A stretch of 64,000 bases of DNA, from the NCBI GenBank assembly GCA_019614645.1, contig JABWDB010000001.1, positions 19,323,501-19,387,500 of the forward strand, read 5' to 3'. Both the position numbers and the translations under genes were made by a program. Of the stretch, positions 38,923 through 52,486 are shown piece by piece (within the stretch, counting starts at the first letter, position 1; each line of letters begins with the position of its first letter). Source of the stretch: Stratiolaelaps scimitus. Its lineage: Eukaryota; Arthropoda; Arachnida; Mesostigmata; Laelapidae. Under the pieces are notes generated by a model. It did no database searches and was not told where the DNA came from. It saw nothing but the letters and a program-made list of their open reading frames with translations.

Positions 38923-39974
38923 CTCCTCGGTTATCCGCCGGAAGCTTGATTGATTATCGAATCGAAATTCAAGAATGAATCAACCGAATGCGGCAGATGG
39001 ATGTATGATTTGATTCCCGCCCACAATTTTCATATCGAGCATTACAACGTCTTTTTGTTGTACACAGGGTCGATTCCCTCTGCGTGATGACATATAAGAG
39101 AGCTTAAGCATTGTGAAATTGCAGCTCCTTTAATAAACCAATAAAGCTTATCTTTACCGATAGTATCAATTGTTCACGGGAGGGCGAAATAGATAGATAG
39201 TGTAAATGCCGCCGGGTGACACTGATATGCCGGCCAAATACAACTGCACATCACACAAATTCACTAAGTAGTTTAAGCACAGTGCTAAGGTTCAGGTTAA
39301 GGTAATCTGCCTTACAATGTATCGATATCGGCGCAATGTTCTCTGTACATGCATCCGGTTATGGACCTAGGGCGATCCAGTTGATCCACGTTCGCCGCCG
39401 GGCGTGGTATTCTCGCCGAGATAAGAATCGGAATAGCCCTCGGCTGCTATGAGGGGGGGCTCGCTCCCTTCAAACTAAACTCCACTCGGTAGAGTTGCTG
39501 GCGCTGTCGCGACTGCCGCCGCTGGTCCCACCCGTTAACCTTCGCCTATTGGCTGTCCCTCGACGGTTTCTTCAGTTGAGCCACCGACTGCTGCAGTTTG
39601 CATAAACCAACAAACAGTGACAGATACGGACAGCGCCAGATCGAGTCGGCCCAACATCAGCGGCGGCGGGGGTGGTGTTGGTGCTAGTCGTGGTATAGGC
39701 AATGGCTCAATCAACTGCTACTGCTGCTGCTTATACTGCCGGCAGAATCGAAAAGTATCGCTTTTCTGTTAAGCTAACCATCGCCTTGGCTCCACGCTGC
39801 TGCTGCTGCTGCTACTGCCGCCATCGTAGTACTTGAATATCAGCGTGTGGAAAACGGGGAACCATTAAGTCGAGAATAGGAGGCGCTGTCGGCCATGGGC
39901 AAGGGATCGTGGTACGGGGGAGATCGACCGTCTAGCTCAGGGTATAAGACGGCCGACCGATTGAGAAAAAGTCA

Positions 39975-39992
39975 ATATATATATATATATAT
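39975..39992. repeat. (AT)n microsatellite
   Basis: 18 bp of AT alternation. Confidence 0.85.
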
Positions 39993-42900
39993 GTACGCCT
40001 CCACTATCTTCACTACTTACTGTAGATTCTTTCGATTTGCCATTCAATTGCCTCTGTACTCTAGTCGTTGTAGTAGTGCCTTTAGTAGGATTCAAGTTAG
40101 AGACACCATACACAGACACACCTGACATTATTTACTGAGAAACACAACATTAAAAACCGCGCTCACCTACTGGGGGATAGATAAGTATGAGTAACTGTGA
40201 CTCGACTATGGTTCGTCTCCTAATCTTCAAAAGGGACCCATTTTACTAAACAGCGAATCCATTTATATTATACGTAGTGTTTCCTTGTATTTCCCTACAT
40301 AACCACCATTGTAGAACACTGTTATACACGAGCACTTGGCCATAATAAAGGAATCCGCAGGATTCATATCCGAGGCCCAGAGCATGAATGCCTATAGCCG
40401 AAGGACTTTTAACATACTAAGCGTCAACCAATGCTTCCGTTGCCGCAAAATTATGACGGAGGGCCAACCTTTCGCAGGAGGCTAACTTATTGCGGCGACC
40501 CCGACGTCAATGTTGTGCGACACATTGTTACGCAGCAAACATTGTGAGAAAGCAAAGATCCAATTAAAACTAGCTAATGGAGGAGCATTTAGTGCCCGTG
40601 CGGCTTATTTTTGAGTCGAAACAATAAATAATCGCTGGCACGACAGTAAAAAAAATAACAAGTCGAAGAGACCTACGGCGTTCGATTCATTCTTGTCCAT
40701 TATTAGTACGACACTATATAGGCTAGACGTTTGGAATGGAGAGCTTATTCCACCACTTGGTTCGACATGGTTGTAAATATTTAAACGATGAATATCGTCC
40801 TTGTCTCCCTTCGGTCTCCACCATGGTATATGATATACGAGAGATATATTGAACGCGCGGACTCGCTCGCCTCAGCAAACGCCGCTGGATAGAGATACAT
40901 ACACATATTTCCCGTCTGCCGATTAAGAAATAGATCGATTGTTCGCTGTTTTCAATGATCTTCTCCTTCCCCGTACTCGAAATGCAACATCAAACACCCT
41001 TCTAGCAAAAACTAACGCAGAGAACTGCCACCCTCGAAATGATATTTCCTTTTTCATCGACTATACCCAGGAGTCCCTTTTTTTAAGGGATGTTTTCATT
41101 TGTTGCATTTTTTTTCCTCTATTGCTTACCAGCTGCTCGTATTCTCGCCTGGGCAACTCACTGGAAAAATTTCTCAAGTTAAGTAGGTTGCACACTGTCG
41201 CGTTCGTATCCGCCAAGTTCCTGATGTCTCCATTGATCCAGTATCGACCACGTAAACAAATAATGGGGCGAATCCAGCTACCGATCATGTGGTGCACTTC
41301 GTTGCCGATTCCCGCCAAGGGGTATGCCTAACCGTCGTTTCAAATGCATGGCCACTTCGATAAAATAAATAATGCACCTCGATTTTCTTCAGTCGCTAAA
41401 ACACCCTGGAACGGAAATGCTAAAATGGCGAATGTTGCCCTGCGGCCAGGGAATACGCAGGCGTCTGTTTCGCATGGTCGAAAAAAAAACGACAAAAAAT
41501 TATAGTATATAGAAAGATAGATAGATTCACCATTTATCATGGCTTCATATCTTCATCAAAATAATCATCATAATAGGAAATACCTCGTAGGGGGTGGTCG
41601 TGAGACATCGGGCGAGCCGAACTACAACTACTATTCTATAATAACCTGCCCACGTTATACGTTTCAACGAAATCTATCTCTCTATATCTCTTCTCGTGTG
41701 GTCTGCTATTGTATACTGGCGGTGAGTTTTCTGAAAATGTCTTTATGTATTGGTGTAAGAATTGTGCAGCAATCTAAAACTCTTGCCAGGGTTAAGCTGC
41801 CTTGAAGTGTGGACAGCGCTTGGCATAGTGTGCTGTGCGCTACGAGCGATTTTAGCCATATCGACGCGAGCCAGCCAGCAACGATCATCAGCCGGTTGAC
41901 GAAGTGAGGGAATCTGTTTCCATCGTCTGCTCCGTGAGTTTTCTGGATTCGTGATCGCTTTCGATTCTCGACTGTTTTTCTTTCCTTTTTCATTGTTGAT
42001 GACGTTTCGTTCTGTTGCATTCAGCGACGATTTCGCGAGGTTTTCTGGAACGCGTAACGCTTGAGATCAATGGTGCAACGTCACGATGGCGACAACGATG
42101 AGGTATGGGCGAATAGAGGATGTCTTTATTGTTTGGTTTCGAGCCACGAGGCTCGAACGCTAAAGCGCGCGACACAAGCAGCACAGTTTTACACTGTACG
42201 GCCTCACTCGCGAGCTCAGCACAGCACGACTTCGTTCGAATCCGGACAGAAAGCCAGCAACCACGCCATCTCATCGATCGCAGCAGCATCAGTAGCGGCA
42301 CCAGCCAGCGGCCAACACTGCTGCTATCACCTGCTGTTATCGACTTTATCTTTGTTGTTTTTGTCACTTGATTGCAGTAGTCCAACGTCGTCTCTATCCT
42401 ATAACACTAATTCAGCGCTCCCTTGTTAGACGGGTGCCTCGTCCATCAGAACGAAACAAAGCGATCGGTGCTCCGTCCGTCTGTTGCTAAGTCAATTTCG
42501 TATGTGACACTGATTCAGCCAACACTGCTTAAACGTTTTCGATTAGATTAAATGAGACTGTGGTCCGAGTGATATCCAGGAGAGATCTACATGACCACGT
42601 CAAAACGTGCGTGACATCGTGCGCGACGGGACTCAGGCTGGGGACGAATGCAACTAACCTATGATGTGTGTTGTCGTTGTTGTCGTCACCGTGAAAGAAG
42701 CCCACCAAGCAAAACTAAGGCTGTGCTGCAGCCGCTAAGCATAGCTGCCAGCTTCAGCGTGTTTCAGTTGTGTACATCCAACGCAGACTTTTGACAGCAA
42801 CCGGCCGAATGCAAAATCGACAGAAGTGAGACAGAAACAGCATTACGCATTAAAGCTAGCACGACTATCGGCGGAACGCACAACAACAAAAAAAAAGATT

Positions 42901-45705
42901 TATAAATTGGGTACACGCTCAGAGACACAAATCCTCACACAAACGCACACAGCCAATAGTCGCGGCTGACGTTGGCCGTGTGGGTGTACGAATGTGTTGC
43001 TGCTGGCTGTGCCTCTGTAAAACGAAGCGGCGGCAGCATCGATGAATTGAGTTAAGCAGGGCCGTACACAGAGCGAGAAAGGTGGAGTGCCCGCGGCAGC
43101 AGAAAGAACCGTTTAAATGAGCAATGCGCGCAACTGACAACTGACTGACTGACTGACTGAGTAGCGTCGCGTTCGCTGGCTAAAGGCGGAGAAGAGCTCG
43201 CTCGGTGTCGGGCGGACGGACGAATCGAAGACGCCGTCGCTGCGGTAGCGGCAGCTGCTGCTCCGATTTTACGGATTAACTGGATTTCGTTTTGACCGCA
43301 ATATGAATTCGTTGAAATGGTCACACTCATCGGCATCGTCATCGTACACGCTGTGCTTGCCTTTGGCTGAACAATCAAGCGAACGCCGACAGCAGGAGCA
43401 TTTGTAACGACAACAATAGAATTGGTGGCCCGATAGAGAAACAACAATAGCAACGAAGCGCCTGTAACTATTCGGTTTCCGTCATCGTGAGACTGATGCA
43501 ATTCCTGACGACAGAAACGGTCAAATAATTTCTCATGTAATCTCGAACCGACGGCGGGACGATGTCGAGGAACATCGTCCTGTACAAACGTATTGCTTGC
43601 ACGCATTGGGTAATGTAGGTAAAATACGGATAAGTTTCTCTCTCTCTCTCTCGATAATTAAAAAACAATGGTAGATACCTATGATTATGTATCAACTACA
43701 CCTTATCCTGCTCATGCAGAATAGCGGAATTAACTCTGCAACGCGTGTGGAATTGGTTGCATTGGCAAAGTTCATGGTTCATGACCATAAAGGTTCGACG
43801 TAAATGTCAGATCTCTCTATTTTAGTCTAAAGTTGATCATCGTTCAATAGGCTTATAACGGAAACGTCACATTAATCAACTAATGATTCTCAACGACTTC
43901 CCACACAGCTTGTTCTAGCTCATCTTCCAGTTTGCCGACGAATGCATTCGCCAATCTCCGAAACTACGAAGTATAGTGTGGGTAATCGCGTAAACGTCGA
44001 CAACAACGGGTCACTACTACCATACTAAATATATACACCGACTGGCTGCACCACTCTCTCGCACGAGCCACTAAGCTCCGTGCTTCATCACTATCGCACA
44101 AAAACGAATGATGTTATTCATTCGTAAGGTTTGATGAATCCATGGCGCACTGTTCTCACATTATGTTTTCCATCTGAACAGCGAGCCGCACTTGACTACC
44201 CCCGTTCCCAGTCCTGGGATCGCCGCCAGACCAACTTCAACCGGACTCGACGCAAGCGGCCAAAGGCAGGCCTACCATTGTCAGATATGGTTTATGCTGA
44301 TCCCTCCCTCTCGCCCATTATTTCGTGGAATCAAAAAATAAGAAATATCCCTTTCCTTCATACTCGTCCGGTGCTGTTAGTCGTCAGCACAGCATGTGGT
44401 GCCGCTATCGTCGAATTTGTACCGCACAAGCCCGCAACCACGGCACCGCTTTACATTGTTTGGGGAGAGGTCCCCTGCGACTGCGTTCTCATGCCCCGGC
44501 CTCCTCGACCTGCCATATTCATCCAACACCCCGTCCTCACGTATTGCCGCTGTCAGGTTATAGATGTTTCTCTGCACACCCGAAACAACAAACAAACGAA
44601 GCAACCAGCCAACCAACCTACTATACGCACCCGCATGAATGTTCTTTCTGCTCGTGAGAGGATGAAGAAGGCGCAGCAGACGGAGATGGGGAACACAATA
44701 TCGAAACCCTTTCACGCGCCGAAACGACTCCTCACCTCGTCGTCGTCAAAGATCGAAATGATAGCGAATGTTCCGCTCTCTCCGGCCGTGGCGACGGCTG
44801 TAATGCGGTCAGTGGGGGTGTGTGGGTGGGTGTAGCACTTGTCAGATATTTACACTCATTTAGGGTTGTTCCGCACTCAAATAAAAATGCTGACCGCCAC
44901 CCTCTTATTGTAATTAGACATCCGACTAATAACATGTGCCACATCTAGATACGGCGTAGAGGGCACAAGCTCCATTTGGCTCCGGGATGGGAGAGCTTCT
45001 CGATCACACCTGGGGGTTTGTAATACCCGCCTGCCGCCAAGTGACGCTCTCTCTCTCTCGCTCTCTCTCTACCTCGTCTTTTCAACCTGCGAATTTTGAC
45101 AATGGCTACCTTGCAACTGCAACTACCCCCCAATGCTTCCCGGGTGACAGGGTCGCTCAAGGGAGGGAGGGAGAAGTTTCGTAATCTGGCTCGAGTTTAC
45201 TATGGCGAATTGTTTTTTTTTACTTTTGCTTGCTGACAGCGCCGTCCTAGGTACCTTCACTGTGACAGAATACCCTATCGCAGGAGCAAGCCGACAGTGG
45301 AGAGGGAGAGAGTGAGATAGATAGAGAGAGAGAGATAGAGATAGAGGAAGTAAAGGAGACGAAGGTCTAATTAATTTAGCTCCGACAAGCGACAGGTGCT
45401 TCGATGTATCGCTTTAACAGGTGAAGCGCGCGAGGTTCAAAGGAATTCACAGCGACTTCGTATTGGTCTAGAAGTCCAGCTGTACAGCATCCGGACATCG
45501 CAGCTGAGACTTGCTCAAGAATTCATGAAAAGGTCCTTTCAAAACAAAGACAGGAATTTCGGTAGCCGTCGCTCACAAGATCATCGGCCTATCTTCACTC
45601 AGCAAAAGCCATCACCAGCGAATCGAAAATAAGCTGCACTGCAAATAAAAAAGAATAAGTAGAAGCCAGTTCCGGGTAGTAGACGTTAACCAGCAGTGGT
45701 GTGTT

Positions 45706-45752
45706 GTTATTATTATTATTATTATTACTACTATCGTCATCATCATCATCAT
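45706..45752. repeat. Compound (ATT)n-(ATC)n microsatellite
   Basis: ATT units at about 45706-45727 and ATC units at about 45735-45752. Confidence 0.9.
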
Positions 45753-47810
45753 GCATGCGGTGAATATAGTAATATTTGAAATATCGAATGTCGCTTATCC
45801 CCGCCAGTCCAGGCATGACCCGTACTTTATAGAGCCTATCGTTTGCATGCTGCCAACTACGCTCGTTTGTCCGAAGTACGATAGCATTGTAGGAAAATGC
45901 AGATATTGCTTTAGCCGTATAGTGTTCACTTCTGTAGATGCCTCGTTGGCAGGCGAGGACGACTCAACCGGTGTTTGTGCTTTCACGTCTAGCACAACGA
46001 TGTCCGCTGCTGCCGCCGCCACCACCACCGCAGAGCCATGCTCTTCTTCTGCTGTTGTTGGTTCGGCGTGAGAAACTGTAGACGTTCTCACGGACGTTTC
46101 TCTTGACGTGCTGCTCCCTTGAGATGATCCCGTGTAGCAGCGCTCGATGCCGATCCAGCAAAATCGAGGCTGTTGCCTCGATCGTGCTTGTGTATGCATG
46201 CGTTAGCGTGAAGGATGAGTGAAAATGGCAGGAGATGACATCAAAAAGCCGAGAGTAAGAGAAGAGCCGAGAGCGAACGCGAGAGAGAGAGAGTGAGAGG
46301 AGGGGAATGAGACACGGCTGTTACACTACAAGTAGCGGGATGTACTATAAGTATAGTAACAGAGCGGTATCAATGGTACAGAACGTAGATACGGCCGTAG
46401 CACGGAACGAAAGTGCCGCACACTATCGCAGAGCAGTGCCCCCCGCCGGGGGGGAAATGACACCGCAGGCTCCCCACACTCGACATACGCTTTCTGCTTT
46501 GGCGACGCTTTTTTCCGCGGTCCCCCTCTTCTCTGGCACCCGGCACAAGAAAAAAAAGATACTCTCTGCGAACTGTAAAGGCGTCTCACGTTTTCTCCGA
46601 AGAACGACTAACGACTCTATTAAACGAAACGGAAACTACACCCCCGATCTGGGCGTTGGGGCTGCAATCCCCGTCTCGGTCACGGGGACGAAGGCTGAAC
46701 ACCACTTCGAGATTCGGAAATATTACGATATTAGAGCACTATTCAGACGAGGACAATGAACCTCGGAGGAGTAGATCGATATTTGTTGTGAGATTATTAA
46801 ATAAATGAATGGGTATGAATGAATGAGTTCAATATGGTCATCGTCTCCCGCACGGCGAACATCAGACCATTGTACCGCATCATTGGGCGGTTAAGATTGA
46901 TACAATATACACACACCGTATATTTCATGCGGTGGCGCAAATGAGGCGGTAATTAAGTTGAATTAAAATGAGCTGTCGTACATTTTACCCAATTCGATAT
47001 TCGCTCCAGATCACTTCCGGGTGGTCATCGTCGCCGATGTTAGCTGTCGAGGCCAACACAGCAACAGCAACAAGGTCGATCACTTTAATCGACTTGACGA
47101 CGATATCAAGCATGTACCTTTGTACTACTTCCAATGCTGTGCCCCCTGTGGGACAGCTGTGGTACACATCGAAACATGAGATGACTACGAAATTCCTGTT
47201 GAATATCAATTAGCGGCATATCCAACGCTTGGGAAAGGCTGTATGATAGGTTTATCCGTTCCTCTACTGTGATTTATACAACAGCCATGCCTAGACGCCT
47301 CATCTTCATCTTGCGTAGGCAATGTATTCGATATATCTTTAGATAAGAGACTCAACAGACAGTGTTCCAGTTAAAGTGTGTTATAAGCCTACTTAGCTTA
47401 TACAGGAACATACGAATACAGGGACATCTGGTCGTTTCACAGATTTGTGTGTGATTCACCGATTTGTTTAAAAAAATAACCGATCTAAATAACCGATCAT
47501 ATGAGTAAAAGGGAGTTACTATCATATTATCTAGTGTCTAAGAACGATACATCTGAGAGGTATGAGCGTTCAAATGACGATAAAATTCGATAAAATCCTA
47601 CCCAAGAGCAGATTCCTTATCCCCTCTCAAAGGGGCGGCGAGCATAAGGGATCACCGCGGTTTCGTTTGGCTTTCTGATTAGAAGTCGGTGCAAGTGAAA
47701 ACAAAAATTCCCATCTGGTGACGGCCTGCCCTCCGCCGGGCCCTATGGTGGGGGTCTGGGCCCCGATGATGCGACATTTGCTCTTTGTGGGAACGTGCCA
47801 ATAAACGCAT

Positions 47811-48386
47811 TTAGGAAAAAAACTGACGCTCGCCGGGGTAGGCCTCCAAGAGGAGCTCCGGAGCAGGGCTTGCACCGGGCTGGCAGACATTGCTTTCCTT
47901 CGCGTGCGGTGACCAGGGAACCACCGGCCGACGCCTATCGAATCCGCGCCCGGTGAAGCCCATCAGTCTTTCCAACGTATACAACACAATCAGTGTGCGG
48001 ACTTCAACATCGCTCATACTAGCGCCATCCAGGACGTGCAGATCGATGCTGTGACGCTGCCCAACACTCGATGTACGAAGAAGCCAGTGACGTACATACG
48101 CACGCAAGCACCCACTTTCGACTTCGGCGTCCGGCTTCGTTAGCCCCGACACAACCGACTCGGTTGGGGCATCAGGCAGCGAGCGTATACCGACGACTAC
48201 AGCGGTGGTGGTGGCGACGGCGGCGGCGGTAGCGGCGGCCCACATCCCCCGGTTGTCCGTCACAGCAGACGGCTCCGACTGTTCATCGAGCGAGCGAGGG
48301 AGCGGAGTGAGCCCTAACCATCCGCACCCACGAGTCGAGTAAACCGAGCCAGCTTCCTCCACCGCACCTTGACCGCTGTCGTGCAC
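47811..48386 (-). CDS. Unassigned open frame, 191 codons, GC-rich
   Basis: The minus-strand frame is open from 48386 to a stop at 47811. Its first third is low in complexity and includes an Ala/Thr/Val stretch from about residue 48 to 66 that could pass for a signal-anchor. The rest has ordinary composition (for example SIDLHVLDGASMSDVEVRTL). No family is recognised, and no strong splice site flanks it. GC-rich sequence makes long chance frames likely, so this is a weak candidate. Confidence 0.15.
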   Translation of the reverse strand: MHDSGQGAVEEAGSVYSTRGCGWLGLTPLPRSLDEQSEPSAVTDNRGMWAAATAAAVATTTAVVVGIRSLPDAPTESVVSGLTKPDAEVESGCLRAYVRHWLLRTSSVGQRHSIDLHVLDGASMSDVEVRTLIVLYTLERLMGFTGRGFDRRRPVVPWSPHAKESNVCQPGASPAPELLLEAYPGERQFFS

Positions 48387-48465
48387 AGCCTACATACGTA
48401 CAGCCGCAATGGCGCATTTGACTATTTCGTGTTCGTGTTACTATCTCAATGATGGTTGACGAGGT

Positions 48466-48493
48466 CCGAAGAACCGCTCCCGAAGAACCGCTC
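48466..48493. repeat. Perfect 14-bp tandem duplication
   Basis: CCGAAGAACCGCTC occurs twice, head to tail, at 48466-48479 and 48480-48493. Confidence 0.9.
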
Positions 48494-51120
48494 ATCGGTA
48501 CGAATCGAAGTGCAGCGTAGCTCGGCAAACAGAAACCCCACACACGCAGTCATAGCGCGAGAGCGCGAGAGAGAGAGAGAGAGATAGAGAAACGGGCGGA
48601 CGCACTTTTACGTTTACTTCCCTGGGCGCACACATCCAAACACAAAGACATGGGCCGCAAAGGCCGTCGTCACCCCCACAGCTCCCGCAACACCCCCAGC
48701 CCCCACCCACGACTGCGTAACAATTTTTTTTTTTTCCGGGATTTTTCATGTTACGTACGTTCATCTACGTTGTACTAGTTCTCTTTCCATGTACTCTCGT
48801 CGTAGCACTGATTGGTTTGGACGGGAGACGGGATTATTCGAGTCCACCCAAACTGCTGAACGATGCTGAACAAAAGCCGAGTGCCGCTAGCGATGCCAAT
48901 GCTGCCAGTGTATCATGGGTGGCTTGAGTCCCTGCCGAGCGCCCACACCGAGTGGTCGTTAGAGTGGCGAATGCGGCAGGTGCATTACCTCCTCACCGCG
49001 GACTATAGTAGTGGGCCACAACAACATAGGAGATCAGTTAGTAGAAGTACTCACCGGAGCGATGTGTTGCCTCTGTAGCTAGCTGGGTCCTGTATGCAGA
49101 GATGATGCTTGCAGAGTATGCACGGACGAGCAATGTCGATGAAATTTGCTCGTCAACGAATTACGCCTTTCCGGTGAGAACCGCCACCCACCAGCGCTGA
49201 TTATGGTGGTCTGGCTGTTCCGCTCTTGCTCGTGTATCCAAAACGATAATATATATCAGCACTACTTATATAGCACACTTTGCACACTCGTACGGCGGCG
49301 TACGCAGGGCCCGACAGGCCGCGGGCAAACAAACACAGCTTGTACGTTATCCACTCAAAAATCACTAGGCACCGTCACTACTTTCACCTATCTCCACTTT
49401 CGAAGACGAGCACTGAAATCCGTTCACAATTTGCACGGCTGGTTGGAGCACGACAAAAACCGGAAGCCGTCGTTTCCAGGTTGGCTGCCTGGCTGCCGCG
49501 TCTCTCCGGGCCGCCGCTCGAGAGAATAGCCAAGTACGCCACACGTACGATTGGATACGGTCGCACTCCGGCCGTCGGCGTTGCTTTTCCCTTTGAAAAG
49601 CTTTGCTCACTGAACTCCGGTTGGTGTCGGTGCACCACAGCACACACGATCCACTATTGGACACAATCCACGGGCAGATGCGCTGCAGCAGCAGCGCTAT
49701 TTTTCTATTTTGGTTGGCTTCTTTCTTATTTGTTTGTTTGTCTCTATTCGTCGCCTTTTTTTTTGGGATTCACCAAAATAACGTCGAGCGCCTGCTTGTC
49801 TACCTTCGTTCGCTCGCTAACTGGATAGGCTGCTGGCGGCTGGCAAGATGCACCACCATGAATTGCTGCTGCTGCTGATGCTGCTGCTGCTATCACCAGT
49901 ACGGCGACACCATCAAGCAACCGACGGTCGACGGCCAACCGACCACTCATACACCGACAGATAGACCGACAGACCGCCGCTTACACACAGACAGAGCAGA
50001 GACACAGTCCGGAGCAGAGCGGAGCGCTACCTTGCTGCTAGCGGGCTCCCCTTAACAGCAGCCTGGTGGCTTTCGCTTGCTTGCTTGGGTTGGCTGGCTG
50101 GCGGCTGGTTGCTCGCTTGCTTGCTGCTGGCTGTCAGAACTCCGAGGGCGCTGGTGTACCGCTGCGCGCGCACACAAACCGAACATTCAAACATGGCGGG
50201 TGGTGGATGAGGGTTCTTCGGAGAGGGCGTTGGAGCGAGCGGTTCGGTTCTCGGGACAATTGCCTCTCAGGCGTTGCGCGCTGCGTTGAGTTGCCGGCAA
50301 GCGCACAAGCAAAAGCCGAGCCGGCCGCGAGCGTAGTCCATCCACAGCAGAAACAGCGCCAGCAGCAGCAGCAGCGGCGGCGGTGGCGGCAGCGGCGTCC
50401 GCCGTAGCGTAGCGGGGGCAGCGGCAGCAGCACCGCCAGTCAGGGAGCGAGCACACACGAGTAAAGGTAACAACAGCAGCAGCAGCAGCGAAAGGAGTCG
50501 GCGGGAGAGAAGGAAGGTCTCTTGGTTGAGGGGTCTGTCGGTCAGCGCGCCGCCACCGTCTCACCGCTGCTGCCGTTAGCGGCTGCAGCAGGCCGGGTAG
50601 AGCCCGAGAGAGGCAGCGGCGTCGACTATGTACGACCGACCACGTACGGCAGGCCGCTAAAGGCCGCCAATTCAGACGACCAGACGAGGCGGCGAGGGTT
50701 CTTGAAAGCGCGGTCGGAACCGGGCAGCGGCGGCTCACGGCGCCGCAGTAGTGGCCAAGAAGCCAACAAACAAACGGCATGAACTCCCAACGAACAAACG
50801 AGCCAACGAAAGACTGAACGCCGCTGCATACAACGCAACGGAAACCACCACCCCGCTGCGGTGGACTGCTGCCTACGATAAATAAATAATAATAGTAGTA
50901 GTAGTAGTGGCGGCTGTGGGTCAGAACGGAGAATTTATTTATTTGCTAGTTGTAGTCCGATCTCGGAGATCACCATGGGAGGGAGGCCTGGACGAGGCGA
51001 AAAGAGGGCCTGGCCGATCCATAGTTGGCACCTGTTTACATTTCGGATCTTGCGCCCCCACAAGATACAGCATATATGGGACAACTGAACGTCGTCAACG
51101 TAATGCAAATTTTGCTATAT
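48494..51120. other. GC-richer, triplet-repeat-rich block without a recognised gene
   Basis: GA repeats (48567-48586), a T12 run (48724-48735), CTG/CAG tracts (49864-49891, near 50355-50375 and 50473-50489) and a GTA tract near 50892-50908 produce many overlapping frames on both strands. None resembles a known protein. The block has the look of a promoter or 5'-leader region; a weak 5' splice site is present at 50467 (GTAAAG|GTAACAAC). Confidence 0.4.
49864..49891. repeat. (GCT)n microsatellite, one interruption
   Basis: About nine GCT units with a single GAT in the middle. Confidence 0.9.
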
Positions 51121-52486
51121 GACATGAAGCAAAATACCATCAGTAAATGATTGATGTATGCATTTATTCTTAGGTGTAATGGTAAGGTGCAGCAGTGGAT
51201 AGTACAGGAGATGAGACAAAAGTACGATTCAAAATACTGCCGCGGTCTACGATTTGTCCACCCGGTGAAGGTTCCAATAAGATAATTAGAGTTGGATGGA
51301 TGTTCTCTTTAGGGATAATATCGACTATACAGCAGAGTCCGGCACGTACACCTGGATGATGATATCAAACTCTGTCGTTGAAATCACGTTATTAGGACTA
51401 TGATTACATCTGACCAATAGAATGCATACACACACAACTTACATACGTACACCCACCCTTAGGTCAACGAGTTAGAAACGGTTAGAAAAAACACATAAGA
51501 ATCACTTGGGAAAAACATGTCGAAACAGTCAACTTGTGGTCAGTCTCCCACAGGGTTGCGCGGCATAGTGGTTTTTTTACAGCATTTATTGGACGAATGG
51601 GAATGACTTCAAGTCACACGAAATTAGCCTAGTTATGTATCAGACAACGATTATCGGAAGAAGCCCCAGGGCGAACATCAAGCATTAAGGACTGGTAAAT
51701 GGGCGAGATTAAAGAAACTCCTCGCATAGTCAGGTGACGTAACCTAATGACATACGATCAGATATCAGCTATTGGTACGACGGACTCTTTCAGATTAATA
51801 ACTGTTGTCGCTTGGTATCCGCGGGTCGGATGACTGATCATGAATTTTAGGAGAGTGTTATCTAATTAGAACTCCTACGTAGAAATTCGACGTAAGAAAC
51901 GGTTTGATGGCTGTTAGTGCTGTTTGTCGCCTCGTAGATGCTTGCGAGCTATGAGGTGTAGGTACAGTAAATTAAACTTCCTCATCGATAGCTGTTTGTG
52001 TGGATATGTTTGAATAACGGGCCATGCAGTGACTAGTGCTTGATAAGCAAGCCAATTTCCTATCATAGTAACAGGTAATTGGTACTGCCGATTATAATCA
52101 ACATCGGTTACACTTAGTAAACAGATTGTGGAACACGTATTTCGGGTACGTGAGCTAAAAATAAGCGATTAATATTCCCAGCACTGTTTTTAGTATTAAT
52201 GGGGACTTAGCTTTCAGCTCAATAGCCACTAGCTACGATACCTGAAACACAACTTTATTTTAATGCATTCGATAGTAATGAACAAACCTTAGTATGATTG
52301 GTCAAAGTCAGAGTGGCCGAACTCATGCAGCGTTAGCTTCGTGCTAAACTTTCTCGCGGAATTCGCTAATTGGTAAAGGAATAACTGCCCGGCATGACGT
52401 TTGGTAACGCGTAATTGTCATCGATCACATGATGGTGTATGATTCTATTGGAATTTGGATCTCTTTTGATTGGGGTTGAAATTTAG
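51121..52486. other. AT-richer unique sequence, nothing recognised
   Basis: No long microsatellite and no frame above 60 codons is present. The change from the GC-rich repeat block to its left is abrupt, near 51.1 kb. Confidence 0.5.

Larger units (their letters stand above)
38923..47810. other. No gene recognised
   Basis: The longest frame, 44131-44835 on the plus strand, does not resemble a known protein. Simple repeats include (GCT)n near 39797-39812, (AT)n at 39975-39992, (GACT)n near 43138-43160, GA/GATA at about 45301-45347 and (ATT)n-(ATC)n at 45706-45752. A possible 5' splice site at 41723 (CTGGCG|GTGAGTTTT) follows a 61-codon frame that starts at 41539. Confidence 0.45.

Noticed and set aside
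42230..42250. GTTCGAATCC, similar to a tRNA T-loop
   Set aside because: The flanking bases do not pair into a T-stem, and no acceptor or anticodon arm is present. The same holds for GTTCGAATC near 26347.
44131..44835. 234-codon plus-strand frame
   Set aside because: The composition is mixed, but there is no recognisable domain and no flanking splice structure, and an overlapping antisense frame of similar quality exists. Chance is the simpler reading.
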